Notes: generated from the sequence alone by a model not told the origin. A stretch of 32,248 bases of DNA from Hypsibius dujardini (GCA_001579985.1 LRSR01008237.1:1-32248), one strand, 5' to 3'; shown: positions 19,045 to 30,369, counted from the first letter of the stretch. Program-made: numbers and translations.

Positions 19045-22000
19045 TTACAGGAACGTAGCCCGGTCCATGGTGCAACACGAAGCGGTCTTTGCATTAGCGG
19101 GGCTAAACTCTTGTCTGGATCCTTCAGTTTTCGGTATGGTAGCCATGTACGACGCCGACCGCCTCCGGAATGACACGACTCTGGGCAGGTAATTGACCAG
19201 CGTTGCCTGTCTGGATAACACTGCTAAGGAGTCCGATTCCGGTGGAGACCGTTCGGGATTTTTCAGGAGCAAGCTAATGGTTGAAGCGATCATTTGCATT
19301 GAACTGCCAAATTTGGGTTTTGGTGGGTGGATAAGGTTGTGGTCTATCTGCCACCATACTTGACTGCGAGCACTGACAAGTGAAAAATCGGAGACAGTAT
19401 TATGGACGAGATTAATGAAGGATCCGTTTCCTTGAACAGCCTTTCGTGTCTGTTTGTACTCACCGACTACGCTTAAATGCGAAGATTACACCAGATATCA
19501 CGGCCAAGACAATGACAATGAAGCCCAAGAAGCCTTCGTTCGAGGAGTCTATAATAAGAGTTAATGCAGGTTCGTATTTAAACAATGCACAAGGCCGGTT
19601 TTTGTAAGGACCAAAAAAGGGGCTCACTTATTGTGCATATGTTGTGCAACTCAGGAGCACTTTTAGAGTCCTTACATGTCGAAACCAGGACCCCTCATGG
19701 TTGGGTCAGGGAGTGGGCAAAGAGGCAAAAATTTTCGATACTCTGTTGAAATCCTCAGGGCTCTTGGAAATTGGACACCACACTCCACAAGTCTCAAAAT
19801 GATCAGATCAAATGAACAAAAGGTCGAATGTTGAGTTCAGTTCTGAAAAATTGCATTTGGCTCCTTTGCCCACACCCTAAACCTGTAAGGATCTACACGA
19901 GCCTCTGGTGCAATTTGTGAATTTTGATAAAGACAATAACTCATATGATTACCATATGTCTGACAGGTAGGCGCGTCCCCGGCATATCCGCAGACTGGCT
20001 GGCTTGGCGGAAGTCGCGAACCATTATGCCACTCGACGTTTCGCACAAGGGCCCATCGAAAGTTTCCCTCATTAATTTGAGAACAAAGGTATACCTAAAT
20101 TTAACGAAACTTTATAAATCCCTCTTCATCTTCAAATGTATATAAAAAATCTAATCAGACCTTGAAGCCACCTGTTGATGGGTCGACATAGGCAGTGGTG
20201 ACGAGCAAAGGTCCTCGCTCGCCGTTTCTGTCGAAGCTCATGTTCCCCACGGTGGTGGAAAATGTTCGGTTGATGAACTTGTTTGCCATCGCCGTTCCAT
20301 TTCGATAGTTAAATGCCGGCTCGCTGAGTAGAGTTTCGCTCAAAATCTTAAATCAAATAGAAAAAGTTTTGTTCAACGGGTATTTTTTATTTTTTTTGTA
20401 TGGTTTGTTTGTTTTGTTCAATTGGTATTTTTTTCAAATGGTAACGAGATACCTCTGTTCTCCGATTGGGACTCAAGACGATCTAGTTATGTATATATGA
20501 TATATTATAACATAGGGCACATGAATTTTGAAAATTAAGCTAGCTTACTATTGTTTGTGTGGATAATTTAGTTTAATTTCATATGAAATTAACGTCTCAA
20601 GGTATTAAAAATCTCAACTGGAATTCACAATTTATTAAGGATGCTATTACAATTAACTTTAACGGAGATTCGTAAAATGCATATATATACATTATATACA
20701 TTATATACATATATATATATATATACTGTATCTATATGTGTATATATTGTGTAAATTTGTTTTGTTATCTTTATGTTATGTTATGTAGTCGAGATAAATG
20801 GACTCAACCATACCTCACCAAGAATTTCCAAAGCCGCAGTCGTGGAAGTCAACTGCGGAAGCGTCTATGTTATTCGAAACCGATATTAATGCAGTATCTG
20901 TATTGTAGCGTGAGGGTAACGCATAATTAATACACGTGGACCTTTTATGATTTTTTTACCGGCTCAATGGACAGGTCTAAATTACGATAGAAGGGTACTC
21001 TGCGGAAACAGTCAATCCACCTGGCAAGCATTGCCGGAAGAGTGGGTGGTAAGTTTACAGCCAGGTCGATCATAGTTACCAGCAGCAGACTTTTGTAGGC
21101 TTCTCGGATAATCTTAAGTTACAAAATTACATGTACAAAAAATGTACTCTTTTCAGACGTGATATTTATTGTTAGCTCATTTGATTAACGGCGTAGACGT
21201 ACGTTATCATCATCAGTGTTTCGATGCCAGGAAAAATTACCGAAGCCTTGCCACGGAAACGGCAGAGATCCTATAAACACCTAAAAAAAGAGGACACAAC
21301 GTCAAGATGCCCCGCGTACAGCAGCGGTAAATTGTGGTGATTTCATACATAGTCACCGTTCGTCATATTCAATAGCGATGCGACGTTCTGCAAGGAACCA
21401 GCTGATGGGGTCGATTTTGATCATAATCTTAGCTGTATAGTGCTAGGTTTAACAGGGATGGCAAAACTCAACTACATACGCACTGTCAATATAAAACAAT
21501 TAAATTGAAACTTATCGAAAAGTGTGAGTAACTATTTTCTTGGGTTTAGTTAAACAGACTAAGCTAAACTTTTGCTTTACTAAAATCTAACACTACAAGA
21601 ATACGGGGAAATCCCTAATATTTACATACCAGCAAGAGCCTTAACTGGGTAGGACCCCCGAGGAACAACAAAACTGGAAAGAATACAGAGAAAATTAAGA
21701 TGATGCACAGTAAATTTTCCTGTTCGATCAATTACTTCGATTTCGAGCAGAAAACTGCTGCAAGAACTCCCGGAAGTTGATCGTCCTTTGCAATCCTGGG
21801 GCTGAGGAATAAGTCGTATACACCGTCTCCACCCGGTGATTTGTCATTGTTGCCCTGGTCAGGGTGGCTGCTAGCACGTAGAATCCAGCCGAATTCTCAT
21901 CCAGCAAAATTTCGATCCCTGTCCAATTGTGAAACTCCGCAAGTTGACAGAAGATATCACCGTAATACGAGGAAGGGTACAGGTTGGTAGTGATCCAAGA

Positions 22001-22643
22001 GGGACTTTTTCGCTTGTCGTGCAAGGCCGGATCAGAATTCGACCTTTGACAAAATCAAGCAGGGCTCTTGGGGTAGTCTCAACACTTAAAATAATTCTTA
22101 AGATATCTCTTACGTGCTGATAAAAAGAACGTTCCAACTGGCGGCCAGCTGATTGATTTGAGCGGATTCAATGCAACCTTCATTAAGCCAAATATATAAA
22201 TTAGGAATAATATATAACACATAACGTAAATTGGGATGCTTAATGGTTTACATGTATAACTAACCGGGAGTAATGACCGCCACCATACTATTGATATCAT
22301 GTTCGGTATAGTACCATTTAGCAAGGATATCCTGAACCTGATTTTGAAAGGTCACACAATCTACGACACTGTCGTTGTAGAGGTACACGTGGGAGATGGT
22401 GAAGCTCTCATTCAATCTGCCACGGAGTCTCTCGATGCTGACATCGAAGGCCGGACCGGTGAGGGTGATCATGGAAGCGGTCGAGGGAACGGCACCTTCA
22501 AACATGGTTAGACCAGGAGAGACAATCTCCAAGTTAATCTTTTGCGATGCCAGACTGATACATCTCGAGCGATTCACTGAAAAGAAAACTAAACTTGAGC
22601 AGATGAAGAAGGCGAAATGATGAAAAACGGCACGTTGAAACAT
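19045..22643 (-). CDS. Natriuretic-peptide-receptor-like protein without cyclase domain, copy 2
   Basis: Single-pass receptor with the ANF-receptor (periplasmic-binding-like) ectodomain of membrane guanylyl cyclases. Twelve exons, all phases consistent: 22643-22265, 22177-22114, 22043-21736, 21673-21630, 21387-21349, 21280-21203, 21112-20960, 20852-20814, 20346-20161, 20094-19953, 19548-19464 and 19372-19045, 614 residues. Features in order: signal peptide (FAFFICSSLVFFSV), TGPAFDVSIERLRGRLNESF, AVITPGC, LAASWNVLF, WTGIEILLDENSAGFYVLAA, REAYKSLLLVTMIDLAVNLP, LTSTTAALEILGE, RTFSTTVGNMSFDRNGERGP, RLPPSQPVCGYAGDAP, and membrane helix GFLGFIVIVLAVISGVIFAF. The cytoplasmic part begins like a kinase-homology domain (WWQIDHNLI) but ends after about 108 residues. 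The last exon is long and its 3' half does not resemble copy 3, so the exact end is less certain. Confidence 0.82.
20680..20750. repeat. AT dinucleotide microsatellite in receptor copy 2 intron
   Basis: Run of AT/TATA units interrupted by C and G, between exons 8 and 9 of copy 2. Confidence 0.9.
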
Positions 22644-23008
22644 TGAAAAGGTCACGATGGAAGAAATATTTTACTTTAACCAACTGATACATACCAACCA
22701 GCTCCAACAAGCAAGCGTTTGTACTATAATTTCTTGAAAGCCTTGTGAAATTGAGGTATAGCTACGAGTACTCCACAAAAGCTCTTTATTATAGCTGGCT
22801 TAAATTGCAGATGCATTCGTACTGTGAGGAACTTGCGCAAACGAGATCGCGTGTAAAATACTTCTTTTAAATCCTCTTATGAACAAGTTAATGACGTGCT
22901 ATCTTCCGGTGTGCGTGCGTGACATTGAGCCGCAGTAAAAGTGCTATTGAAGCATTTGATAATCTCGACACATAAACTTTTCAAGCTCTTTTTCGATTCT
23001 TGTTTTAA

Positions 23009-25010
23009 TTAGGGCGTGGTTAATCCATCGTGCTGCGTCTCGTGATGACGATTCTTTAGGAGATCCTGCACCCTTGTCGGGGTTCTTGATTTCCAGCCAA
23101 CGCTTTCGGGTGGAGGCCGTTTATGATTTTGTAGGAGAAAACTGATGATTGAATCATCCCTTTCCAATGAGCTTCCAAACTTTGGCATCGGCGGTCGGAT
23201 GAGGTTGTGCTCAATCTGCCACCATGTCGGACTGCGAGCACTGAAATTGAAAAGAATATTATTATATCCAATAAATTAGCTTAAGTTGTTTTGAGCGACT
23301 TCGAAAAACTTTGAAAAGTTGTCATTGAAAACCAAAATGAAATAAAATCAAATTCGGCATTTTTTAGCGGATGCTGGTCAACCAGCAAATAATTAATTCA
23401 TAATCTCTAAATTTTAAGCAACATATCAATTTTAAAATCAAATGAACTTAGTGAAATCGCTCAAACCGTCTTTGCGTGAAAATTGGATAATATAAAAAAT
23501 CGAAATCGAGTGTCATCGCTCGCAATAAGTGGACTACATCCCGCAATATAACCCGACAATATTTATCAACAATCTTTATGTCTTCGCATGGAATAACACA
23601 TTCCAGATTCTCACCGAATTTGATTAAATGCCAGAATTCCACCGGAAACGATAATCACGACAATGACAATAAGGCTTAACAAGCCACCGTTTGAAGAGTC
23701 TTTAAATAAGAAAAAATTCCATACAAGATTGAATGAGTATGGAGGTTTTGGAGTGTTATATTTTTATGAAATATTACTATTTGTCTGGCAAGCAGGAGCG
23801 TCGCCGAGGTATCCGCAGACTGGCTGGTTTGGCGGTAACCTCGACCCGTTATGCCACTCAACGTTTCGAACAAAGCTCCACAGGAAGTCACCTTCGTTAA
23901 TTTCCGAGCGAAGGTATATCTAAAAATTTCATTAACTATAATACGTTCCTTTTTTGTGATTAGAAAATATTGATCTAAATAAAATGTATGAGCCAAATGA
24001 ATTTTTGTGGACCGACCTTAAAGCCACCTGTTGATGGATCAAAGTATGAGGAGGTGACTAACAAAGGCCCTCGTTCACCGTTCCTGTCAAAGCTCATGTT
24101 CCCCACGGTGGTGGAAAATGTTCGATTGACGAATTTGTTTGCCATCGCCGTTCCATCCTGGTAGTCAAATGTCGGCGTGAGTCGAACTTCGTTCAAAATC
24201 TTAAATTAATTCAAAATAAAACATTTGATTTGTTTGATTCATATTTTTCTATTGTAGAAGTGAAGTCAGACATACCTGACCGAGAATTTCCAACGCAGCC
24301 GTCGTGGAAGTCAACTGCGGAAGTGTCTATACTCTTCGAAACTCATGTTAGTAAATAGCACTAACACAATAATAAACAAAAGTGACAGAAAGGTCCTTGT
24401 GAAGTGATAATATACCGGTTCAATTGACAGGTTAAGGTTCCGATAGAAGGGCACTTTGCGATAGCGGTCAATCCAACTGGCCAGCATCGCCGGAAGCGCC
24501 GACGGCAAGTTGACGGTTAGGTCTATCATGGTTACCAGCAGCAAACTTCTGTAGGCTTCGCGGATAATCTGAAATGGTAGAAAAGAGGAATGACATAACT
24601 CTAAACTTTGAAATTTGCATACAATAATGCGCGCGCAGATTATTACTCTTGTGGTGACTGTGCATGGTACATACGTCGTCGTCATCATTGTTCCGCTGCC
24701 AAGAAAAGTTGCCGAAGCCCTGCCACGGAAACGGAAGAGACGCCATAAACACCTGAAATCGGGATATGAACGTCCACATTTGTCTGTATCGTGTCGCAGT
24801 AGTGGCACCATAACACCGGAAATTGGAGGAATACAGTACATAGTCACCCTGCGTCATGTTCATCAGCGATGCGACGCTCTGAAAAGGGACCATACAAGAC
24901 TTTATACTAAAATGGTATTACTACTTATTACCTGTTTTTCTGTCTATCTGTCTATCTGTCTGCCTGTCTGTCTGCCTGTCTGTCTACCTATCTGACGGTC
25001 TGTCTGTCTA

Positions 25011-25062
<52 letters not shown>

Positions 25063-26486
25063 CCTATCTGACTGTTTGTACGTCTGCTTTTATATGTACC
25101 AGCAAAAGCCTGAGCTGAGCAGGAGTTCCCAGAAACAATAAAACTGAGTAGAAAAACACCAAGTGAGGAAATGCAAAATGACGTTTCCACACTCCGTCAA
25201 TCTTACTCCGATTCCGAGTAGAAAACTGCTGCAAGAACTCCCGAAAGTTAATCATCCTCTGCAAGCCCTGAGCGGAGGAATACGTCGTATATACCGTCTC
25301 CACCCGGCGCTTCTTCATCGTTGCCCTGGTCAGGGTGGCAGCTAGCACGTAGAATCCAGCCGAATTCTCATCCAGCAGAATCTCAATCCCTGTCCATTTG
25401 TGAAACTCCGCAAGCCGGCAGAAGATATCACCGTAATACGAAGATGGATATAGGTTTGTAGTGACCCAAGAAGGACTTTGACTTTTATCATGCAGGGATG
25501 GTGCGGAATTCGCCCTGCATCAGAAATGGCATTACATAGCATTAATATACTGACAACGAGGACGGGCAAATAATAATGTCCTATGGAACATAATATCCAA
25601 AGAACAAATGCACGCTTGTTTAAAAGTTAACGAACCAGATAACCAGACGCGGTTTTTAAAAACCGCATGTTAGCGATTTTCAAAGTTAGTATATCAGTAT
25701 AAATTTTCTAATAAAGAGGTTATGAAGAAAACCACAATTGCAAATTTTTCGTTTAAAAAAATTAAAGAATGATTGATCAACCACATAACAATCACTAACA
25801 ATTCCTTTTGATCGGCGGCTCCTAACATATGGTACAATCTTCTATTGCACTTGCTCAGGTATTTATATTTCTTTTTCATGTAGATATAAGATATATAGAG
25901 TGTATATACTGTATATGTATCAACTATGAGGATTTGGTATGTGCTTATGTATGGAAGCTGTGTATGAACTGATAGTTTACCGATGGTTTATATGGCCATA
26001 GACAGACAAAAGACAGACTTACGTGCTGATAAATAGAACGTTCCACGAAGCTGCTAGCTGGTTCACCTGGGCAGACTCAATGCAACCTGCCTCGGAATCA
26101 CAAACAATTTCCACACACATATCCATCACCAGCAAATTGGAAGAGCCAACATTTTTTTGTTTGTCTGCAATGCTCGCGCCTTTATATGTACCAACCCGGC
26201 AGGATGATGGCAAGCATGCTCCTGGCATCATGTGATCGGTAGTACCACCGTGCCGTCAGGTCCTGCACTGAATTTTGGAAGGTCACACAGTCATCAATCC
26301 TTTCATCATAAAGATAGGTATGGGTGATGTTGAGGTCTTGACGAACGGCCCGGAGTTTGGCGATGCTGACGTCGAACGCCGGACCGGCCAGGGTGATGGT
26401 CGAGGGCACCATATTCCCCGCGGTATGGGTCAGGCCGGGGGATATTATCTCCAGATTCAGCGCACGGGCAGTAGGGATGACCAAAT
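23009..26486 (-). CDS. Natriuretic-peptide-receptor-like protein without cyclase domain, copy 3 (5' exon unresolved)
   Basis: Twelve exons in the same order, mostly of identical length to copy 2: 26486-26196, 26086-26023, 25514-25207, 25143-25100, 24878-24840, 24752-24675, 24568-24416, 24314-24276, 24199-24017, 23919-23778, 23699-23615 and 23240-23009. The 291-bp first exon shown encodes VIPTARALNLEIISPGL, TLAGPAFDVSIAKLR and LAIILPG. It starts at an acceptor (TAATTTTAG) inside a TTTTAGT repeat and has no signal peptide, so an upstream exon must exist or has been lost. Later landmarks are SAGFYVLAATLTRATM, REAYRSLLLVTMIDLTVNLP, RTFSTTVGNMSFDRNGERGP, the membrane helix (GLLSLIVIVVIIVSGGILAF) and ARSPTWWQIEHNLI, then a stop after 76 residues of tail. 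No kinase-homology or cyclase exons fit in the 365 bp before copy 2. Proposed role: ligand-binding or clearance receptor like NPR-C (inference). Confidence 0.8.
24932..25074 (-). repeat. TCTG tetranucleotide array in receptor copy 3 intron
   Basis: TCTG/TCTA units over about 140 bp, with a nearly pure stretch at about 25016-25061, in the intron between the exons 25143-25100 and 24878-24840. Confidence 0.92.
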
Positions 26487-26489
26487 CTA

Positions 26490-26890
26490 AAATTAGTCAA
26501 CTAATGAGCTTTTTAGTCAACTAAAAATCAGGTATTAGGGATTTTTAGTTAAGTGTTTTTAGTAACTGAATCTTTTAGTTTTAGTTAAAATTAATTAGCT
26601 AATTTTAGTTTTCGCCAGTTAAATTTTTAGTGACTAAATCTTTTAGTTCAGTTTTTCAATTCACTAAAAATTATTTGGTAAGGGTTTTTAGTTTAGTGTT
26701 TTCAGCAATTCTTTTAATCTAGCTTTAGTCGAGATTAGTTAGCTAATTTTAGTTTCATTAGTTTTTCCCAGTTAAATTTTTAGTAACTACAACTTTCAGT
26801 TTACTTTTTAGTCAACTAGCAAAACTTAAGCCGAAAAATTAGTATCTAAAAGTTTTAGCTTATTTCACTTTAGTTTTTTTAGTTTAGTCT
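26490..26890. repeat. TTTTAGT-type degenerate repeat at the 5' end of receptor copy 3
   Basis: About 400 bp of TTTTAGT, TTAGTCAACTAA, TTAGTGACTAAA and related units, many locally palindromic. It is the same type as at 11262-11460. It separates the first recognisable exon of receptor copy 3 from the upstream gene and supplies the AG of that exon's apparent acceptor. Confidence 0.7.
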
Positions 26891-26895
26891 GCCAT

Positions 26896-28321
26896 TCATA
26901 AAGGGGCAGGCTTTACGGCGGCAGCCGTCATACAGTACATGTTGAGAAAAGTAGCAGGTGGTGGCGGAAGGAAATAAAACACCGCGAAGTAATTGCCTTC
27001 ATCCGGTGGTAGGAGAGTCTCATTACTGCAAAATTAACTCCACGTGGAAAGAATGCTGAAGGCATCCGCACATTTTTCGACACATATATACGCGGGTAAC
27101 AAAAATCGGTTAAATAAACTCAAGAATTAAAATGATAAAGCGAAATGTTGATGATGGCAGAGAAACCTGCTTATAAGAGTTCAGATTGAAAGGTCCCACA
27201 CCGAAGAGTATCGATGAAAACGGGAAAAGGGTACATATAATATGTGATAGTATGATGAGTTTATACCGGAAACCACATATGAGGTCGTGGGTTACTCTCT
27301 GCTTCCGAGCACTCCTGTTTGGTGACTGAAGAGTTCCACAGGAGCGCTGCGGCTATGTGTATACACATATAGTACTCCAAATATGATCATGAATGGAACA
27401 GTGGCAGCATAAATGGGCACTGTGCATGGCTCGACTTCCGGTACTGTGACAGAATGAACGGCCTTCTGGGAACATTTCGCATATTCTGTGCTCTGTTCAA
27501 GTATCGCAATTATTGGCCGGTAAGTCCCAATATGGTGATATATGATTTGAACTGGAGTGAGGAGCTTTTTCGTTTAATTTTAGAGTCCCATGGGTGACCG
27601 TGGCTTAAAAAATTGCAAGCGTGGTGGGATGGGCGGTCGAGCAGACAGCTCTTTCTATGTGACGTAGGATAGGATCATATAGTTCCATCAAAGAGAAAGA
27701 CAGACAGACAAACAGACAGACTGACAGACCTGTATGTCTCTTTGATGGAACTGGGATAGAATCCAAGTGATGTAGATTTATATGCGCTTCACCTGGAGAT
27801 GTGAGTCCCGTCGAGTAATTGGATTCAGGCTCAAACGGCACGAACCGCAGAGACCTAACTATAAACGTTTTGTAGGCGTACATTAATCACGCTTGATTTA
27901 TCACGTTCTCTCTCAGGATTCATTGAAAAAATTGGCTCCCTTCTGCTGGGCCCAACAAACGAATACACTTTTACCTAATCGTTTTCAATACAAAATTCAA
28001 TTTGGAATTGATTGGAATCAGCCAAATATTTATCGATGATAAAGGGACGAAGCTCTGAGCCAATATTCGAGTTGCTTTGAGATACCAGTCCTTCCGAAAC
28101 GTACACATTGCTCCGTCCCTTGATATCTGAAAAAATAGTTTGGATTCCAATCGATTCAAAACCGAAATTTCGAAAGGTCAATGGCGAGAAAATTTACTTT
28201 TGTGCATATTTATCGACTTTCACTATACGACTCGGATAAAAAGAGTGACTCGGAATAAGCAGCTGGACTCCTCCTACTTCGTTCGAGCCTTCCTTCCCCA
28301 TGGGCAGAGGCAGTACTTCAT
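26896..28321 (-). CDS. Small putative membrane protein, unrecognised
   Basis: Four minus-strand exons give a closed, phase-consistent 141-residue frame: 28321-28278 (MKYCLCPWGRKARTK), 27854-27793 (SLRFVPFEPESNYSTGLTSP), 27485-27296 and 27025-26896. Exon 3 encodes a cysteine-containing stretch (YAKCSQKAVHSVTVPEVEPC) and a clear membrane helix (VPIYAATVPFMIIFGVLYVY). Exon 4 begins at a good acceptor (TTAATTTTGCAG) and encodes NETLLPPDEGNYFAVFYF, then a Pro-rich, hydrophobic end and a stop at 26896-26898. The first intron holds a copy of the inverted-repeat family and a hairpin flanking a GACA array. Exons 2 and 3 look most convincingly coding; exon 1 and the start are the weakest. No family is recognised. 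Confidence 0.42.
27681..27752. repeat. Perfect 16-bp inverted repeat flanking a GACA array
   Basis: AGTTCCATCAAAGAGA at 27681-27696 and its exact reverse complement at 27737-27752 enclose about 40 bp of GACA/CAGA units. On one strand this would fold into a hairpin with a microsatellite loop. It lies in an intron of the putative small membrane protein gene. Confidence 0.85.
27980..28185. repeat. Inverted-repeat element, inner part of a diverged copy
   Basis: The left inner arm AATTGATTGGAATCAGCCAA and core AAAGGGACGAAGCTCTGAG pair with ATTGCTCCGTCCCTTGATAT and TTTGGATTCCAATCGATTC. Outer arms are not recognisable. Confidence 0.6.
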
Positions 28322-28804
28322 GATGATTCACGGATCATAATCCTTCTTTTCAAATTAATAATGAAAGAGTAGAACCTAACGCAGATCTTCTCACACTACA
28401 ATCTACAATGTACAGTACTAGAGATAACAGTGCCGTACAGAATTACAGATGACACTGAAAAGAAAGTAAAAAGCAAGACTATCCCCTTATGCTTTGGTCA
28501 AAATTCAGATGGGCTCGTACCAATTGCGGCATACATCATTAAAATCCCTCAACCGGATGCTGGAACAAACCACCGAGAGTGTGAGTATAGAATGTGGAGA
28601 CGACGAATGGGCGCGCTCGTCGAAGCGGAAAAGGTTATTTCAAAATGGCATGCCGCACACCGGCACAAAGACATTCCTTCCTTCATTCCTGAAGATTCCA
28701 GATTCGTTTCTGAAGAATGCTCTTCGCCCGCAGTCCAAAGAGGTTATGTACAAGTCCGAGTTTCAAAAGCCGTGTGCCATGCATTTGGAATTTCAACGAG
28801 CTTA
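28322..28804. other. Region between two minus-strand genes; overlapping open frames on + strand
   Basis: Two plus-strand frames are open at once (28430-28957 and 28494-28877). Neither has a recognisable domain, and both run into the terminal exon of the minus-strand gene at 28805. Composition is more balanced than in typical intergenic DNA here. Most simply it is 3' UTR of the upstream gene plus the promoter of the downstream one. Confidence 0.35.
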
Positions 28805-30369
28805 TCAGTCTTCCCATTCTTCCTCCTTTTTCTGCACAGGCTTCGCGGGACCAGCGTTGCTGGTCACCGGCGAGTAAGGAATCATATTGGATACGCGATC
28901 CATGACCGATCCACCGAATCCTACAGCTGCGGCTCGTGGTGGAATGTTCTCCTCTGAGGAGGAGCCGCTTCCACGGCAGCCTTTTGTAATGGCCTGACGT
29001 CGGCTGGCAAGAGTGCGTTTCAGCTCATCCATGAAGGCTCCCGTGCAAGAGACAGCTGGAACTGTGAGTGAAAATGTTACGAACGTGAAATTAATTTTTG
29101 TTGCGGTTTTTACCATGGATGAGGCTTACCAGGTGCACCCCCGCGAGGACGACCGGGTTTCAGGTCGCTCCGATGAGCAGCGGAATCACCACACTCATGC
29201 TCCGATGGTTTTGGCCATTTCCGAGCCCGCTGAGTTAAATTGGAGGAAACTTCAAAAGAAACAGCGTTCATTAAACCCTGACTGTCTGTCTATTTTTCCT
29301 TCAGTCTGTCAGTCTCTCTACATAACTGTCTGACTGTCTGCTTGTATGCTTGTCTGCCTGTCTGCCTGATGGAGATATTGTACTCGTACTCCGCAATCCA
29401 TAATGGGTGTCGCCAACTGCTTACCAAGTCCACCTCCACGAGAACCCCCGCTGCCAAGAACGGCACCGTTTCCGCCGGCTGTTGACAGGCCCTTCATCCA
29501 TTCGGGCATCCAGTCAGGTATCCAATTTTCTCCTTGCTCCCATTCTCTGGCAGTGGGATGGGAACGCTGTTGCGCCGAGTTCTCATCATCTAGCCTATCC
29601 CATTCTTCTCTGTCGGTCCGTGAATGACTGTCATCACCAGGCGGACCATTGGCACGGGTTTGATCGTCTTTGTTATGAGTGGAAGAGCAACCCGTAACGA
29701 CCGGTACTAGAAGCCCATCCGACTGCGAGCCGTCCAGTGTCAGAGAGCTTCCGAGAGACTCGTCGAGCGACCACCCGTCACCGTGGTCGTCGTTCTGTTC
29801 TGACTTCTCCGGTAGCCTGCAATCGAACGAATTACCAAATAGAAAAGTACCAAACACCAAAGTGTAACAGGATTAATGTATGTAATACATTTGTAATGCA
29901 ATAACAACAGACTAACTCGAAAAGCACCGTATATATCCATTCACTGTAGCCGTTCACTGATTGTTGAGTAAATCATGAAAATCAATTTAGTTTGCAAGAT
30001 GGCCAGGAAATCAAGAAAACAAACCATTTAAAAATTGCAAATACGTTTGGTTTGTTGAATGGCATGAAGTTCAACAGAATCTAACACTAATGACTACAGT
30101 TGATTGGACGATTGCAAATCAAAATCGCTTTCTTTGTTCTTTATTACACAGCTCACTTACTCGCAGTCGCAGTCATCCCAGCCGTCAACTCCCGTTGGGA
30201 CATTCCGCCGCGTGGAAGACCCTCTCGTCTTCATCCTCACTGTTCGCTGCTCTGAGTTTCGTCGTTCAACAGCTAGAGAATACGCATCACCATCACGGGC
30301 ATTGGGAATTCCTCCAGTATCTTTCCTTCCTCCCGTTCCTCCTACCACGCCAATGCAATGCAGATCTCC
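28805..30369 (-). CDS. Hydrophilic protein of unknown function, last four exons
   Basis: Four minus-strand exons join in phase: 30369-30161, 29816-29425, 29249-29130 and 29061-28805. Donors and acceptors are consensus (for example CTGCGA|GTAAGT ... GATTGCAG|GCTAC), giving 325 residues with an open 5' side. Order of features: Gly-rich start (VVGGTGGRKDTGGIPN); acidic Ser/Asp stretch (NDDHGDGWSLDESLGSSL); Trp-rich motif (GENWIPDWMPEWMKGL); Gly-rich linker; basic segment; a short amphipathic basic helix (GAFMDELKRTLASRRQAI); Ser-rich stretch; and an acidic end EEEWED. No signal peptide or membrane helix is seen in this part. The composition suggests a disordered cytoplasmic or nuclear adaptor. 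The family is not recognised. The first exon's acceptor (GGGCCAG) is weak, and upstream exons were not found. Confidence 0.6.
29281..29370 (-). repeat. TCTG-type microsatellite in an intron
   Basis: CTGTCTGTC/TGCCTGTC units on the plus strand inside the intron 29250-29424 of the minus-strand gene. Confidence 0.8.

Noticed and set aside
19051-19190. Plus-strand open frame bounded by CAG and CAG|GTAATT, reading LNSCLDPSVFG like helix 7 of a GPCR
   Set aside because: It lies antisense to the last exon of receptor copy 2, has no partner exons on the plus strand, and the minus-strand frame is supported by phase and by the alignment of its first part with copy 3.
21281-21348. Premature stop after GDYV in receptor copy 2, suggesting a pseudogene
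   Set aside because: Comparison with copy 3 shows this interval is a 68-bp intron with GT and TTTTTTTAG ends; splicing it restores GDYVFIGSLPFPW in frame.
28430-28957. 175-residue plus-strand open frame
   Set aside because: No recognisable domain, overlaps a second open frame and the terminal exon of the minus-strand gene; no splice or start context.
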